Shown in pieces: positions 45,825 through 56,871 of a DNA stretch of 64,000 nucleotides (position 1 is its first letter; every line of letters begins with the position of its first letter). Position numbers and translations under genes: made by a program. A model generated the notes under the pieces. It searched no databases. It was given only the letters and a program-made list of their open reading frames with translations, and was not told the origin of the DNA. Source of the DNA: Mesomycoplasma ovipneumoniae ATCC 29419 (GTDB lineage: Bacteria; Bacillota_I; Bacilli_A; Mycoplasmatales; Metamycoplasmataceae); the NCBI RefSeq assembly GCF_028885435.1, contig NZ_CP118522.1, positions 124,001 through 188,000 on the forward strand. Direction: 5' to 3'.

Positions 45825-47777
45825 ATGATAAAAATTGAAAATTTAACGAAAAAGATTGATAAGAAAATCATTTTCGATAATCTAAATCTTGATATACCTT
45901 CAAGAAAAATAACGTTTATAATTGGTAAATCAGGAATAGGGAAAACAACTCTTATTAATTTAATTGCCGGTTTTACTAAAAAAGATAGTGGAAAAATCTC
46001 TTTTTTGGATGAAAATGGTTCTGAAATTAAAAAACCATTAGTCGATGTTGTTTTTCAGGACTTCAATTTAATCACTAATATTTCATCAGAAAATAACATT
46101 TTAATTGCAAATAATGTAATAAACAGACTTTTAGACCCAAAAGAATTGCAACAACAGGCTAAATACGTGTCAATTGAAACTCAGCAATTAAAGCAAAAAG
46201 TAAATAATTTATCTGGCGGCGAAAAACAAAGAATAGCAATTCTCCGTTCGCTTTCAAGAGATAGTGATTTTATTTTGCTTGACGAACCAACAGGAAATTT
46301 GGATTTTGAAAACGGTGTTTCTGTATTTGAAAATCTAAAAAATATTGTAAAAAATAAAACAATATTAGTGGTCAGCCACAATTTAGAATTTGCAAAAAAA
46401 TATGCCGACAAGATCGTTCGTATTGAAAAAGGAAAAATTTCCGAAGAAAATATTGACAAAACTGAAGAAAATTTAGCAATTAACCATGAAAAAAGTAGTC
46501 AATTAGTTTCTTTTAAGAGTTCCTCCTATTCGAAAATTGCAAAAATTAAGCAAGAATTAAAAACAGGTTTATTGCTTACTCTGTCAGACTATAAATCAAA
46601 ATTAGTTTCAACTATTTTATTTGTAATACTTTTTCTAACAAGTATTTTTGGGACATTATTATTTGGTGTTTTAAATTTAAATATTTTTGCTTCTAATTCT
46701 CTTAAAGTTAATGAATTGCAACTTGATTCTGTTTTAATTAGCAAAAAATCAGAGAGAGATGTGGCAACCTTCACACATAATGACATTAATAATCTCAGAG
46801 AAAAAAATAAATCAATAAAAAAAATTATTCCTTTCTTTACTTTCCCATCATTAGGTTTTGAATATAATGACAAAAGAAAGCTTGGAGCACATATTGATTA
46901 CATTGATGAAAGTGAATTTTTTAAAAATAGGTTCAATTTTGATCAAAAAAATTTAATAGGAAGAAACATTAAAAACATAGATGAAATTATAATTTCAAAA
47001 GAAGTGGCTACAGAATTAGATATCAAAGAACCAAAAGAACAAGAAATTGCTGTCTTAACTGGTCCCAAAGATAAAAAAACATTAAAAGTTGTTGGAATAA
47101 ATAATTTGCTTAATGCAAAAAACTTAAACCTAAGTTTTTTGCATCATAAATTTGGTGAAGATATCGAATTACAAAAAAGCAAAAACAGGGAACCAGACAA
47201 TTCACAAACCAGTCAGACCAAAAAAATAGAACCAATTATTTTAAGGTTGTATTTTGAAAATGATAATTTGGAAAATAATATTGATAATTTTATTGAGAAT
47301 AATAAAGAGTATAATGTTGACTCCTCATTAAAAGGTGTATCAAAATTAACTTATAATTTACAAAATTTTATAAATATAATTGTAGGAGCAATTTTAATTG
47401 TTTTTATAGTAATTTTATTAATACAAACGATTTTTTATACAAAAAATCTAACTGATTCAAAAGTAAAATTAATTGGAATCCTAAAGGCGCTTCGCGCTAA
47501 GACATGGCAGATTTTTCTTTATCATTGATTAAATATAATTATAATTTCATTTCTAATTTTAGTCATTAACTTATCAGTGTCTCTCCCCTTAATTCCAAAA
47601 ATTTACATTAAAATACTCGGTGAAGATGCCATATATCCTTCGACTTCACAAATAGTAATGTTAATTTTCATAATATGAATAGCAATGTTTTTTATAATTT
47701 CATTTATTTACTTATTGATTTCATGGATTAATTATAGAAAACCTGTCACAAAATTGCTAAAATTCGATCAATTTTAA
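45825..47777 (+). CDS. Fused ABC ATPase-permease, MacB/lactococcin-972 export type (second of pair, second locus)
   Basis: 650 residues, matching the shorter protein at 13936-15900 in length and end (VTKLLKFDQF against VIKLLKFEQF). Walker A GKSGIGKTT (34-42), LSGGEKQRIAILRSLSRDSDFILLDEPTGNLD, VVSHN; first helix about 260-285; extracytoplasmic domain with FFKNRFNFDQKNLIGRNI; C-terminal helices with LIGILKALRAKTWQIFLYHW. Unlike its paralogue the D-loop Gly is intact. Probably forms a heterodimer with the preceding protein to export or clear an unknown substrate. Confidence 0.87.
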
Positions 47778-47807
47778 CGATCATTTTTTAAAAATAGACA
47801 ATTTACT

Positions 47808-47850
47808 ACCAAATATTTTTTTCAAAATATTTGGTATTTTATTTTTTAGA
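47808..47850 (+). terminator. Terminator of the second ABC locus
   Basis: ACCAAATATTTT/AAAATATTTGGT (12 bp, loop TTTC) is followed by ATTTTATTTTTT. The bases to 48059 hold only a possible 25-codon frame (see rejected items) and the start region of mod. Confidence 0.8.
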
Positions 47851-48059
47851 GCGGAGATAAAAAATCGTTAAAAATGGCATATTTTAACATAGGACTTAAT
47901 TATGCTGAGGCGAACCAAAAAGTGACTGAATTTTTTAAATTAATATATTAATTTAAGAGAAAATTTGCACTATTTTTTTCTAGTTTTATTCTGTTTCCAT
48001 CGCCTTAACAGCCGAAAAATGGTAAAATATTACAAAATACAACTAAAAAGGCCTAAAAT

Positions 48060-49767
48060 ATGAATCAAAATAATCTCTTAGAAAAATATAAAAAGCAAAT
48101 TGAGGAAATTTCCTCAAAAGAGCTAAATTCAGACCAAAAAAATTTAGCAATTCAAATTTTAGAAAAATTTGAACCAAGTAAACTCGAATATGTTTTTCAG
48201 TTTATTTCTCAACGAATCAAAACTGGATTTCGTTTTGATGCAGCTCCTGAATCTGATTCGAATCAAGTTGCAATTTTACAAAAAAACGATGAAAAATCTT
48301 TTGTTTTAGACAAAAACCAATCTGAAGAAAATACCTTAATAATAGGTGAAAATTATGATGCTCTTAAAAATCTTGTAGTTCTCGAGAGAGAGAGAGAGAG
48401 AGAGAGAGACCGCGCCCGGTTATGATGTAATTTACATTGATCCACCTTATAATACCCAGGCTAGTTTTGACGAAGGTAATCAAGTTGCAAACGATAAAGA
48501 AAATATCTTACCTTCAAAATTTATTTACCGAGATAAATATTCACGAAATGGTTGGCTAAATTTATTAAACGAACGACTAAATTTAGCCAAAAAACTTTTA
48601 AAACAAGATGGAATAATTTTTGTCTCAATTGATGATAATCAACACGCCTACTTAAAAGTTTTAATGGATGAAATTTTTGGTGAGGAAAATTTTGTTACAA
48701 ATATTGTGTGAGTTAAAAAAAATAGTCCAGGTGGAAACACTAGTTTTGATTATAAAATAACACAAAACACAGAATATATTCTTACCTACGCTAAAAATTT
48801 AAACAAATGCAAGTTCAATTACCAAAAACATGATGAAAAAACTCTTAAAAAATTAGGTTATACGCTTAAAGATAAATATTTCGAGCAAAGAGGTTATTAT
48901 AAATTGATTGACCTTCATCATACATCCTCTACTGGCGCATTTAAATATATAAAGTCTTTAGATTATCCTATTATTGCCCCAGATGGTACCAGTTTTACTT
49001 TATATTTAAATAAAAACAGCCCAGAATCAGCATGCTATACTTGAGGAAAAGACACTTTTGTCGAAGGCGAAAAACACGGATTTATTGAAATTGTTAAAAA
49101 TTCTCGTGGCGACTGAGTCGCTAAACGCAAACAGTATCAAAATGTTAAATTTAATCCTAAAACTAAAAAAATTGAACAAATTCAAGCTGGTTTACCATTT
49201 AAAAATATTATTAGTGATTTTTATTCACTAAATGGAGGCCTAGAACTTAAAGAAATCTTTAATAGTAAAAATATCTTCGATTTTCCCAAACCAGTTGAAC
49301 TAATTAGTCATTTAATTAATATTCATCCCAATAAAAATGCAAGAGTTCTTGATTTTTTTGCCGGCAGTGGGACAACTGGTCACGCAGTTTGGAATTTAAA
49401 CCGCCAAGATGGAGGGGAAAGAACTTTTACTTTGGTAACCAACAATCAAAATAATATTGCAACAGATGTAACATACGAACGACTTTTCCGAGTTTCAAAC
49501 GGCAAAGGAACCAAAAATGAAGAATTTAACTGAAGCAAAAATAACAAACCTTACTTGGAAAATTTAAAGGTTTTTGACATTTCTTATTATAATACTCAAA
49601 TTTTTGACTCAGAAAGTGGACTTAATGATTTGGTTAATTTATTTTTAAAACTTTTTAAAGATTTTGATATTAAAGTCAGTTTAAATCATATAAACACTAA
49701 AAATACCAAGTATGTTGAACTTTTAAATCATCTTTTAGCGCTAAAACCACAAGAAAAGGATGTATAA
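48060..49767 (+). pseudogene. Type III DNA methyltransferase (Mod), phase-variable, OFF in this copy
   Basis: From ATG 48060 the frame runs through IIGENYDALKNLVVL into a (GA)13 tract (48384-48409) and is thrown out of frame. The true body continues at GYDVIYIDPPYNTQ (catalytic DPPY), with KYSRNGWLNLLNERLNLAKKLLKQDGIIFVSIDD, INIHPNKNARVLDFFAGSGTTGHAVW (SAM-binding) and end KPQEKDV. DPPY before FAGSG is the beta-class order of type III Mod. The distance from ATG to GGT (48418) is 358 bases, so 14 or 11 GA units would join the frames; 13 do not. Mod methylates adenine and carries the recognition domain for the Res partner downstream. Classified as a switched-off gene rather than a dead one. Confidence 0.92.
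48384..48409 (+). repeat. (GA)13 dinucleotide repeat in mod
   Basis: Thirteen uninterrupted GA units lie inside the coding region about 110 codons from the start, encoding alternating Glu-Arg. Slipped-strand changes of one unit shift the frame of everything after it, a classical on-off switch. Confidence 0.95.
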
Positions 49768-52189
49768 AATTATGAAATTAACGCAATCCCAACTTAAAGT
49801 TGTTGAGCAATTAGTTGAAAAAACAACTTCATATCTCACTAATAGCGAAGAAATTGAGACAAAATTACAGAATGATAAAAACCAAACAAATCCAGCAAAG
49901 CTAAAAAATGCAATTTATTTTAAAGTGCCAACTGGATCGGGAAAAACTTTCATGATTCTGAACTATATTGATAAATTAATTCAATGAAATAAACAAGAAG
50001 CTGGTAAAGAATTAGTTTTTGTAATTGTAACATTATCAAGTGCTGAATTGCCTAAGCAAATGGAAGAAAGTTTTAATGAATATAAAATTTTTATCGAAAA
50101 TTCAAATTTGAATATAGAAAGAATTGAAAGTCCTTCAAACTTGAAAAGAACGGCAAAAGTTGATAAAAACTATGAATTTTTTGCCACACCAGATTCGGTT
50201 TTTATTATGGGTGGAGCGTCTTTTAAAGAAAAATCTATTTTACGTGAACAAGGAGCAATTGAAGCATTTTTGTCCGAAATTAAACGAAAAGGGCAAATTC
50301 TTATTTATATAAGAGATGAGGCTCATATTGGTTCTGATATTAAAATTACTTCAAAGGAGAAATCTTTTGAAGAAAAAATGCAAAAAAATGCATCATTTAT
50401 ATTGAAAATGACAGCAACCCCAAAAACTGACTTGCCATTAGTTCAATTATCTGAAAAAGATTTAAGAAAAGATGATATTCGGCTTTTAAAAACTACAAAA
50501 CATCATAATCTTGACTTAGAAACAGGTAAAGATTATGATGATGAAGAAATTTTGGGAATAGCTTGTAAAAAATTTAACAAAATCAAAAAACAATATAATG
50601 ATAATATTGAAGAGCCTGGTTTAGTCGGTATTAACCCTGCAATGCTAATCCAAATTGACAATAGTAGTGAAAAAGATGACCAAAAAGCACAAAAATTTGA
50701 TGAAAATATTGAAAAAATAATTAAAATACTCGAAAAGCATAATCTTAGTTGGGTCAAATATTTTGACCAAAATAAAAAAGAAAGTAATTTGCGTCAAAAA
50801 TCTAATTTCACATTACGAGATATTTCTAAAAATATGTCCTCGGTTGATGTAATAATTTTTAAAATTGGCCCTGCAACAGGATGAAATATTCCAAGAGCAT
50901 GTATGTTAGTTCAACTTAGAAATATTTCATCTTCTAATTTAAGTATTCAAACAATTGGAAGAATAAAAAGAAATCCTTGCCCTTTGTATGAAGATTTGAA
51001 ACATAATTCCATCGCTCATGAATATTTTATCTATAGTAATGTCGACCCTAAAGATAAAAATGTGCTTAGACTTATTTTGAAGGAAGAATATAAAAATGAC
51101 ATATTTATATCAGGTCAAATCGAACTTCCTGGAACACCTGTTGAAAATAGAACTAAAATAATTAATGAAGATCAATATTATAACAATTTTGAAAATGAAT
51201 TTAACAAATACACCAATGACAAAAAAGCTAGCGATTTTTTTAACTATCATTTGGAAAAATATGAAGAAGCCTATAATACCAATAAATTCATTTCTATCGA
51301 TACTGAAGAATATGGTTCAGCAAGACTGATTAAATCAAAAATTTCCAACATTATTGAATTAGAATTAGCAATTATTAGACTTAAAAACAATTTAAAAAAA
51401 TATTTTACTTCTAAAATTGAAGATTTTTTTGCCCAAATGAAACAAAAATTTTTAGCAAATAAAAAAACAAATAGACAAATTTTAGATTTAATTATTTTGT
51501 TAAAATTCGGGCGAGAGCTTGCTAAAATTTATAAAAAAACAATTAAAGACCAAGTTGAAAACGCTCAGTATAAACTAATTTTTGAAGATTTGCCTGAAGA
51601 AATTGAATTTAATAGTGCTGAAAATGATAAATTGGTAAAAACTAATGATTCTTCTTTTGGTTATGAAAAAATTGATGACAAAACATCAGAAGATAATCTT
51701 CCGTTAGATTCAAATGCAGAACAGTTTTTTGCAAAAGAACTAATAAGAATTAGTAAAGCAAAGCGAAATATTCATTTTTGAGCTAAAAACCCAATCCATA
51801 CTAAATTAGGCTTTCAATACATTAACGGACATGAAATTGCAAAATCACATCCTGATTTTTTGGTTAGCAAAGATGGAAATTATTTTTATTTTGAAATCAA
51901 AAATTATAAAGATTTAGATCCTGAAAAAACCCAATTATTAATAAGCGGTTATAATCAATATTTCAAAAAAAATCAAATAAATAAAAAAAATTTAACTTTA
52001 GCTGTTTGTTGAGTTGATGTTCAACAAGGAGACCTTTATTTTGCTGGATATTCTAATTTAGAAGAAATTCAAGATAAAATTGATTTTAATGAAATAACCC
52101 AAACTGACATTAACGACATTGACAATAAAGAATTTGAAGATAAAAGAAAAAAACTTGTGCCAATGCTTTTAACCGACATTATAAATTAA
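49760..52189 (+). CDS. Type III restriction enzyme Res subunit
   Basis: 809 residues. It starts at an ATG overlapping the mod stop by 8 bases (ATGTATAA); a second ATG at 49772 is a reasonable alternative. Superfamily 2 helicase motifs: FKVPTGSGKTF (Walker A), YIRDEAHIGSD (motif II), MTATPKT (III), and QTIGRIKRNP (VI). The C-terminus carries a PD-(D/E)xK nuclease: HPDFLVSKDGNYFYFEIKNYKD. Res needs Mod for target recognition and translocates or slides on DNA before cutting; with mod switched off it should be inactive. The frame is intact with TGA Trp (LIQWNKQ, ATGWNIP, IHFWAKN, AVCWVD). A strong terminator follows. Confidence 0.94.
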
Positions 52190-52215
52190 ATAATAAATAA
52201 TCTTTCTTAAAAATC

Positions 52216-52245
52216 AAAAAAACCTATAATTCATAGGTTTTTTTG
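52216..52245 (+). terminator. res terminator
   Basis: A perfect 12-bp stem AAAAAAACCTAT/ATAGGTTTTTTT with loop AATTC ends in a T run. Confidence 0.85.
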
Positions 52246-52299
52246 TGGTTTTCAAACAAAAAACTCTTAAATATTTTTTATTCTTCAAATATAAAATAA

Positions 52300-52336
52300 A
52301 GCCATTTTCAAATTTGAAAGTCATTTGAAAATGGCT
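52300..52336. terminator. Strong hairpin between convergent genes
   Basis: AGCCATTTTCAAAT/ATTTGAAAATGGCT is a perfect 14-bp stem. On the minus strand it is downstream of the small membrane protein gene and probably ends the nag operon; the T run is weak (TTTATTTTAT). Confidence 0.55.
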
Positions 52337-52373
52337 AAATTTATCTAACTTTGTTTAGAAATTTATTTTTAGG

Positions 52374-52574
52374 TTAATTTTTAAAAAAAAGATAAAAACC
52401 TGAAATTATAAAGACAAAACCAAACACAATAAATATAAAAATTACAAGTCTAATTATCTCTTTTTTAAAATCTGATCAGTTTTGATTGCGTTTCTTTTGA
52501 TAAAATCACAGAAAAACAGCAATCAAAAATAGAAAAATGGCAATTAAAATTGAAAAAATTAAATATAAAATCAT
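52374..52574 (-). CDS. Small membrane protein with two helices, unknown
   Basis: 66 residues, MILYLIFSILIAIFLFLIAV... with two hydrophobic helices (about residues 2-24 and 42-64) and a basic loop YQKKRNQNWSDFKKE between them. Two TGA codons read as Trp (LWFYQKK, QNWSDF), which supports coding. It begins 6 bases after the aldolase stop, so it is the last gene of the nagB-PTS-aldolase operon. No family recognised. Confidence 0.65.
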
Positions 52575-52580
52575 AAGATT

Positions 52581-53411
52581 TTATGATAATTCAAGGTAAA
52601 AAAGCACTTTTTGGATCATTTTTTCAATTCCTTTTTGATTAATTTTTCTAATGTCATAACTTTTAGCATTTTCTTGAAAATATTTTTCAACTTCGTTAGA
52701 AAAACTAACTAAAAGGTCAGTGCCAACATTAATTTTATTAATTCCAAAATTGATTGCTTTTTTAATTTCTTCTAGAGAAAGGCCACTGGTTCCGTGCATA
52801 ACAAGTGGGATTTTATAGTCTTTTTTAAAGTTTTTGACTAAATCTCAATCTAAGTTAGCCTTTTTTTTGTAAATTCCGTGCGCGGTTCCAAAAGCAATTG
52901 CAAGAAGATCTGGCTGTGTTTTTTGGTAGAATTTTTTAACACTATCAATTTCAAGAATTTGCTCAGTATTTTCTTGATGTCCAATTTCTTTGCCGCCAAT
53001 TTGGCCTATTTCTAGCTCAAGAAAAACATTTTTTTTATCAGCAATTGATTTAGCTTTTAGTGATTTTTCGATATTTTCATTAATTGGAAGATTTGAACCA
53101 TCAAACATTGCAGAATTAAAACCAAATTCAAGGTATTTTTCAAAAAGATTTAAATCATCACAGTGATCAAGGTGAAAAATAAATTTACCAGAGGAATTTT
53201 GAATCGCTGATAAAATCATAGGTGCTAAAATTTCAATGCGCGAATATTTTATCGCCCCTTGGCTTACCTGAATAATTAAAGGTTTTTGGGAAATTTCGCC
53301 TGCTTTAATTACGGCCAAAAGTGTTTCTAAATTTAAAACATTAAAAGCAAAAATTGCTTTATTTTCTGCATTTAGTTTCAAAAATACAGATCTTGGATCA
53401 ATAAGTGCCAT
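52581..53411 (-). CDS. Class II fructose/tagatose-bisphosphate aldolase
   Basis: 276 residues. Class II zinc aldolase: KFIFHLDHCDD (catalytic Asp and zinc His), FLELEIGQIGGKE, AIAFGTAHGIY (zinc His), VMHGTSGLSLEEI (zinc His) and INVGTDL. It splits fructose 1,6- (or tagatose 1,6-) bisphosphate to triose phosphates. It sits 10 bases after the PTS gene, so the sugar imported and converted by NagA/NagB can enter glycolysis within one operon. It is slightly shorter than FbaA and near the GatY/KbaY size, so the substrate isomer is uncertain. One TGA Trp (NLDWDLV). Confidence 0.9.
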
Positions 53412-53421
53412 TATTTTCCTA

Positions 53422-55203
53422 TTATTTTCCTATTATTTTGCGAACGTGATCGGCAACAAATTCAACATCAGTGCCAACTATAATTTGCAGACCTTTATTG
53501 CCAACACGAACAATTCCTCGACCACCAGCTGCAAGAATTTTTGCATCTAACTGATCATCTTTTTTATTATCTTTAACAATAAGTCGCAGTCTTGTTGCGC
53601 AATTTGAGACTTCTTCAATGTTTTCTTTGCCTATAATTTCAATAAAGTCTAGTGCCATTTTTTCATATTTGTCACTAACTTTATCAGTGTTTTGGGCTAT
53701 ATTTTCATTATGTGAGTCTGTTTTTTTAGTGCTGTCAGTTTCTAAATTTTCATTATTTTCGCTTATTTGTGTTTCAATTTTGTCTTCGCGACCTAAGGTT
53801 TTAATGTCAAACTTTTTAATGAAAAAGTAAAAACTTGAGCCTTGAATTAAAAACATTATTGCTGAAAATGCCCAAATTCATAGTGGATTTGCCAGAATTC
53901 CAGCATTTTTGGCAAAGGCTCAAGAACGTGGGAAAGAGACAATATAGTCAATAAATCCGGCACTAAATCCAATTCCGATACTCATTCCAGTTCATGTCAC
54001 GAACATATAAATTAATGAAGTAAGAAAAGCATTTAAAAGTCATAAAAGTGGTGAAATAAAAATAAAAGTAAAAATTAAGGGTTCATCAATTCCAGTAAGA
54101 AAACTTACAAGTGTTGCCCCTGCCAAAAATGTAGTAATTGTTTTGCGATTTTCCCGTTTTGCGGCAAAAATCATTGCCACAGCAGCACCAGGAAGTCCAC
54201 CTAAATATAAAGGGAAAAATCCAGTTGTAAATCCACCAGAACCAATAATTCCGGTATTAAATGCAGTTATATCTCCATTTACAGTATGAATATCGCCAGC
54301 ATTTGCAATAGTTTTTCCCACTGAATCAACAACAGGACTAATTAATACACCTTCAATTGGCAATTGGAATCAAACAAAAGTATTTAGAATATGATGAAGT
54401 CCAAAAGGCTGTAAAAGTCGATTAAGAAATGCATAAACTGAGACATAAAATCCCCGGGCATAACGATTCGCGCTCTGATCTGAAAGGGCTGAACCAATTT
54501 TAATTAGTCCGTATTGAGCCCAAGGTCAAATAATTGCAAAAAATAACCCAAGCGGAATTATTGATAAAATTCCTAACATTGGCACAAATCGTCTACCACC
54601 AAAAAATGAAAGTGTCTGTGGTAATTTAACGTTTTTGTACTTATTATACAAAAACGCGACAACAATTCCGACAACAATACCGCCAATAACTCCCGAGTCT
54701 AACTGGTAGACGGGCTTGCCAGCTTTTAGGAAATACAAAAGTTGCGTCAGTCCTTTAAGTTCGCCCGAGTCGGCCACTAAAACTTTTGAATAAATTGCCT
54801 CAGCAAGTTGATTTTGTTTTAAAAGTGCTGTCATTCCGTATCAGACAACAGCACCAACAAGTGCGGCTTCGCCGCGATTATCTTTAGCAAAACCAAACGA
54901 GATTCCAATTGCAAAAATAATTGCCAAATTATCAAAAACAATTCCACCCGGAGTTGAAATTAGTCGCCCGATAAATTTTTGTGCCTCGGAAATTCCGATA
55001 GAACCATTTGCTGAAGGATCTTGAATCAGTGCGCCAATTCTTAATAAAAGTGCAGCAATTGGCAAAACTGCAATTGGAAACATTAGTGATTTTCCAAGTC
55101 GTTGTAATTGGTTTAAAATTCGATTGAAAACCGAATTTTCTGATTTATGTGATTTTTGTTTTGGAGTAATTTTTTTAATTTTACCAGAAAATTTAACGGT
55201 CAT
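53422..55203 (-). CDS. nagE: PTS system IIBC component, N-acetylglucosamine/glucose type
   Basis: 593 residues. Membrane IIC domain (about 30-460) with several helices and the sugar-site motif LTGIDEPLIFTFIFISPLL, followed by a charged, Ser/Asn-rich linker (about 475-515) and a IIB domain with phosphocysteine in EEVSNCATRLRLIV, ending VADHVRKIIGK. No IIA domain is fused. It takes up and phosphorylates GlcNAc or glucose; being between nagB and an aldolase and near nagA favours GlcNAc, but glucose cannot be excluded. The gene lies 18 bases after nagB. Many TGA Trp codons (VVWYGM, IWPWAQ, LLWLLN, LWIWAF). Confidence 0.9.
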
Positions 55204-55221
55204 TTAACACCTCTTAATTTT

Positions 55222-55986
55222 TTAGTAAAAAATTGCTTTATCAAGTGTTTCTTTTGATAATTTAGAGGCAGCTTCTTTGTCTAAAATAAAAATACAATTT
55301 GGGTGCAACTGTAAAAAAGAAGCAGTAATTTCTGAATTAGGTTTTTCTTCTAACATTTGTTTTGTCACATCGGCTTTATGTGCACCAAAAGAAACCATAA
55401 TTGCTTTTTTTGTGTGTTTTAAAATTGTTTGAATTCCCATTGTCATTGCTTGTTTTGGACACTGGTCAAAATCGGAAAATTTCCCTTTTTTAACCATATC
55501 AATAATTGTCTCATCTGTTAAATTAGTAACATGAGTACTTGAGTCAAAAGGTGTTCCAGGTTCATTATAGGCCATATGACCGTTGACTCCGATGCTAATA
55601 TATTGTAAATCAATCGGATTTTCAGCGATTTTTTGCTCATATAGCTTTACTTCTTGTTCAAGATCTACCGCTTTTGAGTTAGGAATATTAATCTGGGAGA
55701 CTGGAACATTAACATGGTCAAATAAATTAGTTTTCATTTGTTTGATAAATGCCTCTGGATGATCTTGGTCAATTCCGACAAATTCATCAAGATTAAATGT
55801 TGTAATTTTATCCCAGGAAGTCCCGTTTTGGCGGTGGTCTTCAATTAAAAGTTTATAAGTTTCAATTGGTGAAACCCCGGTTGCAAAACCTAAAACTGAA
55901 TTAGGTTTTGTTCTGATTTGTTCAATAAAAAGGTATGCACAATATTTGTGTAGGTCAGTTAATTTTTTAAAAATTAATATTTTCAT
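55222..55986 (-). CDS. nagB: Glucosamine-6-phosphate deaminase
   Basis: 254 residues from the ATG preceded by GGAG (an upstream in-frame TTG is less likely). It turns glucosamine 6-phosphate into fructose 6-phosphate and ammonia. Motifs: LGFATGVSPIETYK (phosphate loop), TFNLDEFVG (catalytic Asp), GVNGHMAYNEPGTPFDS (family GxxGHIAFNEPG), and VSFGAHKADVTKQMLE. First gene of an operon with the PTS transporter and aldolase; nagA is encoded divergently just beyond. A palindrome lies immediately upstream. Confidence 0.96.
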   Translation of the reverse strand: MKILIFKKLTDLHKYCAYLFIEQIRTKPNSVLGFATGVSPIETYKLLIEDHRQNGTSWDKITTFNLDEFVGIDQDHPEAFIKQMKTNLFDHVNVPVSQINIPNSKAVDLEQEVKLYEQKIAENPIDLQYISIGVNGHMAYNEPGTPFDSSTHVTNLTDETIIDMVKKGKFSDFDQCPKQAMTMGIQTILKHTKKAIMVSFGAHKADVTKQMLEEKPNSEITASFLQLHPNCIFILDKEAASKLSKETLDKAIFY

Positions 55987-56008
55987 TTTAATGTTCTCCA
56001 ATTTAAAA

Positions 56009-56047
56009 TAGCAAATAAAAGTTGTTATTATTATTTGCTCAATTATA
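56009..56047 (-). promoter_or_regulatory. nagB promoter with operator-like inverted repeat
   Basis: On the minus strand TATAAT (plus-strand attata, 56042-56047) is followed within 4 bases by AGCAAATAA ... TTATTTGCT (9-bp arms, 56009-56038) overlapping the likely transcription start. A repressor bound here would block transcription; alternatively it is a hairpin in the leader. The stretch between 56048 and 56100 is a poly-A-rich region. Confidence 0.5.
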
Positions 56048-56107
56048 ATTTTATCAAAACAGACAAAAAAAAAAAAAAAGTAAAAAAAAGTATAAGAAAG
56101 TAAAAAA

Positions 56108-56252
56108 AGTTAGTATATTAATTCAGACACATTAAAAAAAGGTGTGTCAAAATGAAACGATACAAATTTAGAGTTGAGGACAAATTTAAGTACATTAAAA
56201 TTGCTGGATTTAAAGTCTTAAAAATTGCAACTTTATGTTTTTAGGAAGAATT
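56108..56252 (+). pseudogene. 5' end remnant of IS3-type element, interrupted by a TIR element
   Basis: gtatattaattcagacacat and the ATG frame MKRYKFRVEDKFKYIKIAGFK repeat the right end and OrfA start of the IS at 3959 (MKQYKFTVEDKFKYIKIAES). The similarity stops at gaagaattt, exactly where the TIR element at 56253 begins, so the element was inserted into an older IS copy. Confidence 0.75.
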
Positions 56253-56796
56253 TCCCGAGTTTGACAGTTTGATTGCAAAAAAATCACTTTTTAGTGAAAA
56301 CAAATACGCAAAAATAGTGGTAAATCCGTGTTTTTTGGGGTAAAATCTTAATTTTTATTATTTTGAAATTAACCTTTTGCAAAAAAAAAAAAAAAAATGT
56401 TTGGTCTAAAATAAAATTGTGTTACAATGAGGTTTGCTTAAGAATAATTAATAAATTTTGATATTGAATTAAGGGGGACTTATTATGTTTTTGCCATAAA
56501 AAAATCAGAAAATGCGAATTTTCCATTATATTGTTAAATATGATGGTATGCCTTAAATTTTACCGTTTAGAAATCTAGAAATTTATGGCTTTTGGTTATT
56601 GTTCTTTCAAAACTTTATATGTTTTTTTAGGCTCGATGTAAATAAAAGCGAGTTTTCTATTCACATTGAGTTTAAATAGTAGTTGTATTTTTTTATGATT
56701 TTTGTTATTTTACCATAAATTGATTTTTCAGTGTTTTAAAATAGGTAATTAACTTTTGCTAAAAAAGTTAAAAAAGTGCACAAAACCGGACACTAA
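56253..56796 (+). mobile_element. TIR element copy F, right end missing
   Basis: It begins cccgagtttgacagtttgat and runs in the orientation of copy E: promoter after an A17 tract, Shine-Dalgarno AAGGGGG, ATG at 56486 opening MFLP-stop, both paired arms and gtgcacaaaaccggacact near the end. The final part of about 25 bases with the right inverted repeat is absent and is replaced by another IS tip. It lies between two IS fragments of opposite orientation. Confidence 0.72.
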
Positions 56797-56799
56797 ATT

Positions 56800-56866
56800 A
56801 GTACAAAAAATTCAGGCAACTAGTTTTTTATCAGTGATTTTGATTGAACCAGTTTTGTTAATTTTT
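56800..56866 (-). pseudogene. IS3-type element tip remnant
   Basis: aattcaggcaactagttttttatc and the following tgattttgattgaacc match the left tip of the IS at 3959 (cagacaattagttttttacc, tgattttgattgcacc). It breaks off before the transposase coding region. Confidence 0.65.
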
Positions 56867-56871
56867 CTACT

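Noticed and set aside
47874..47951. 25-codon frame MAYFNIGLNYAEANQKVTEFF... after the second ABC locus
   Set aside because: The only purine-rich ribosome-like site is about 16 bases upstream, no promoter is evident, and the length is at chance level; possibly a fragment of a lost gene.
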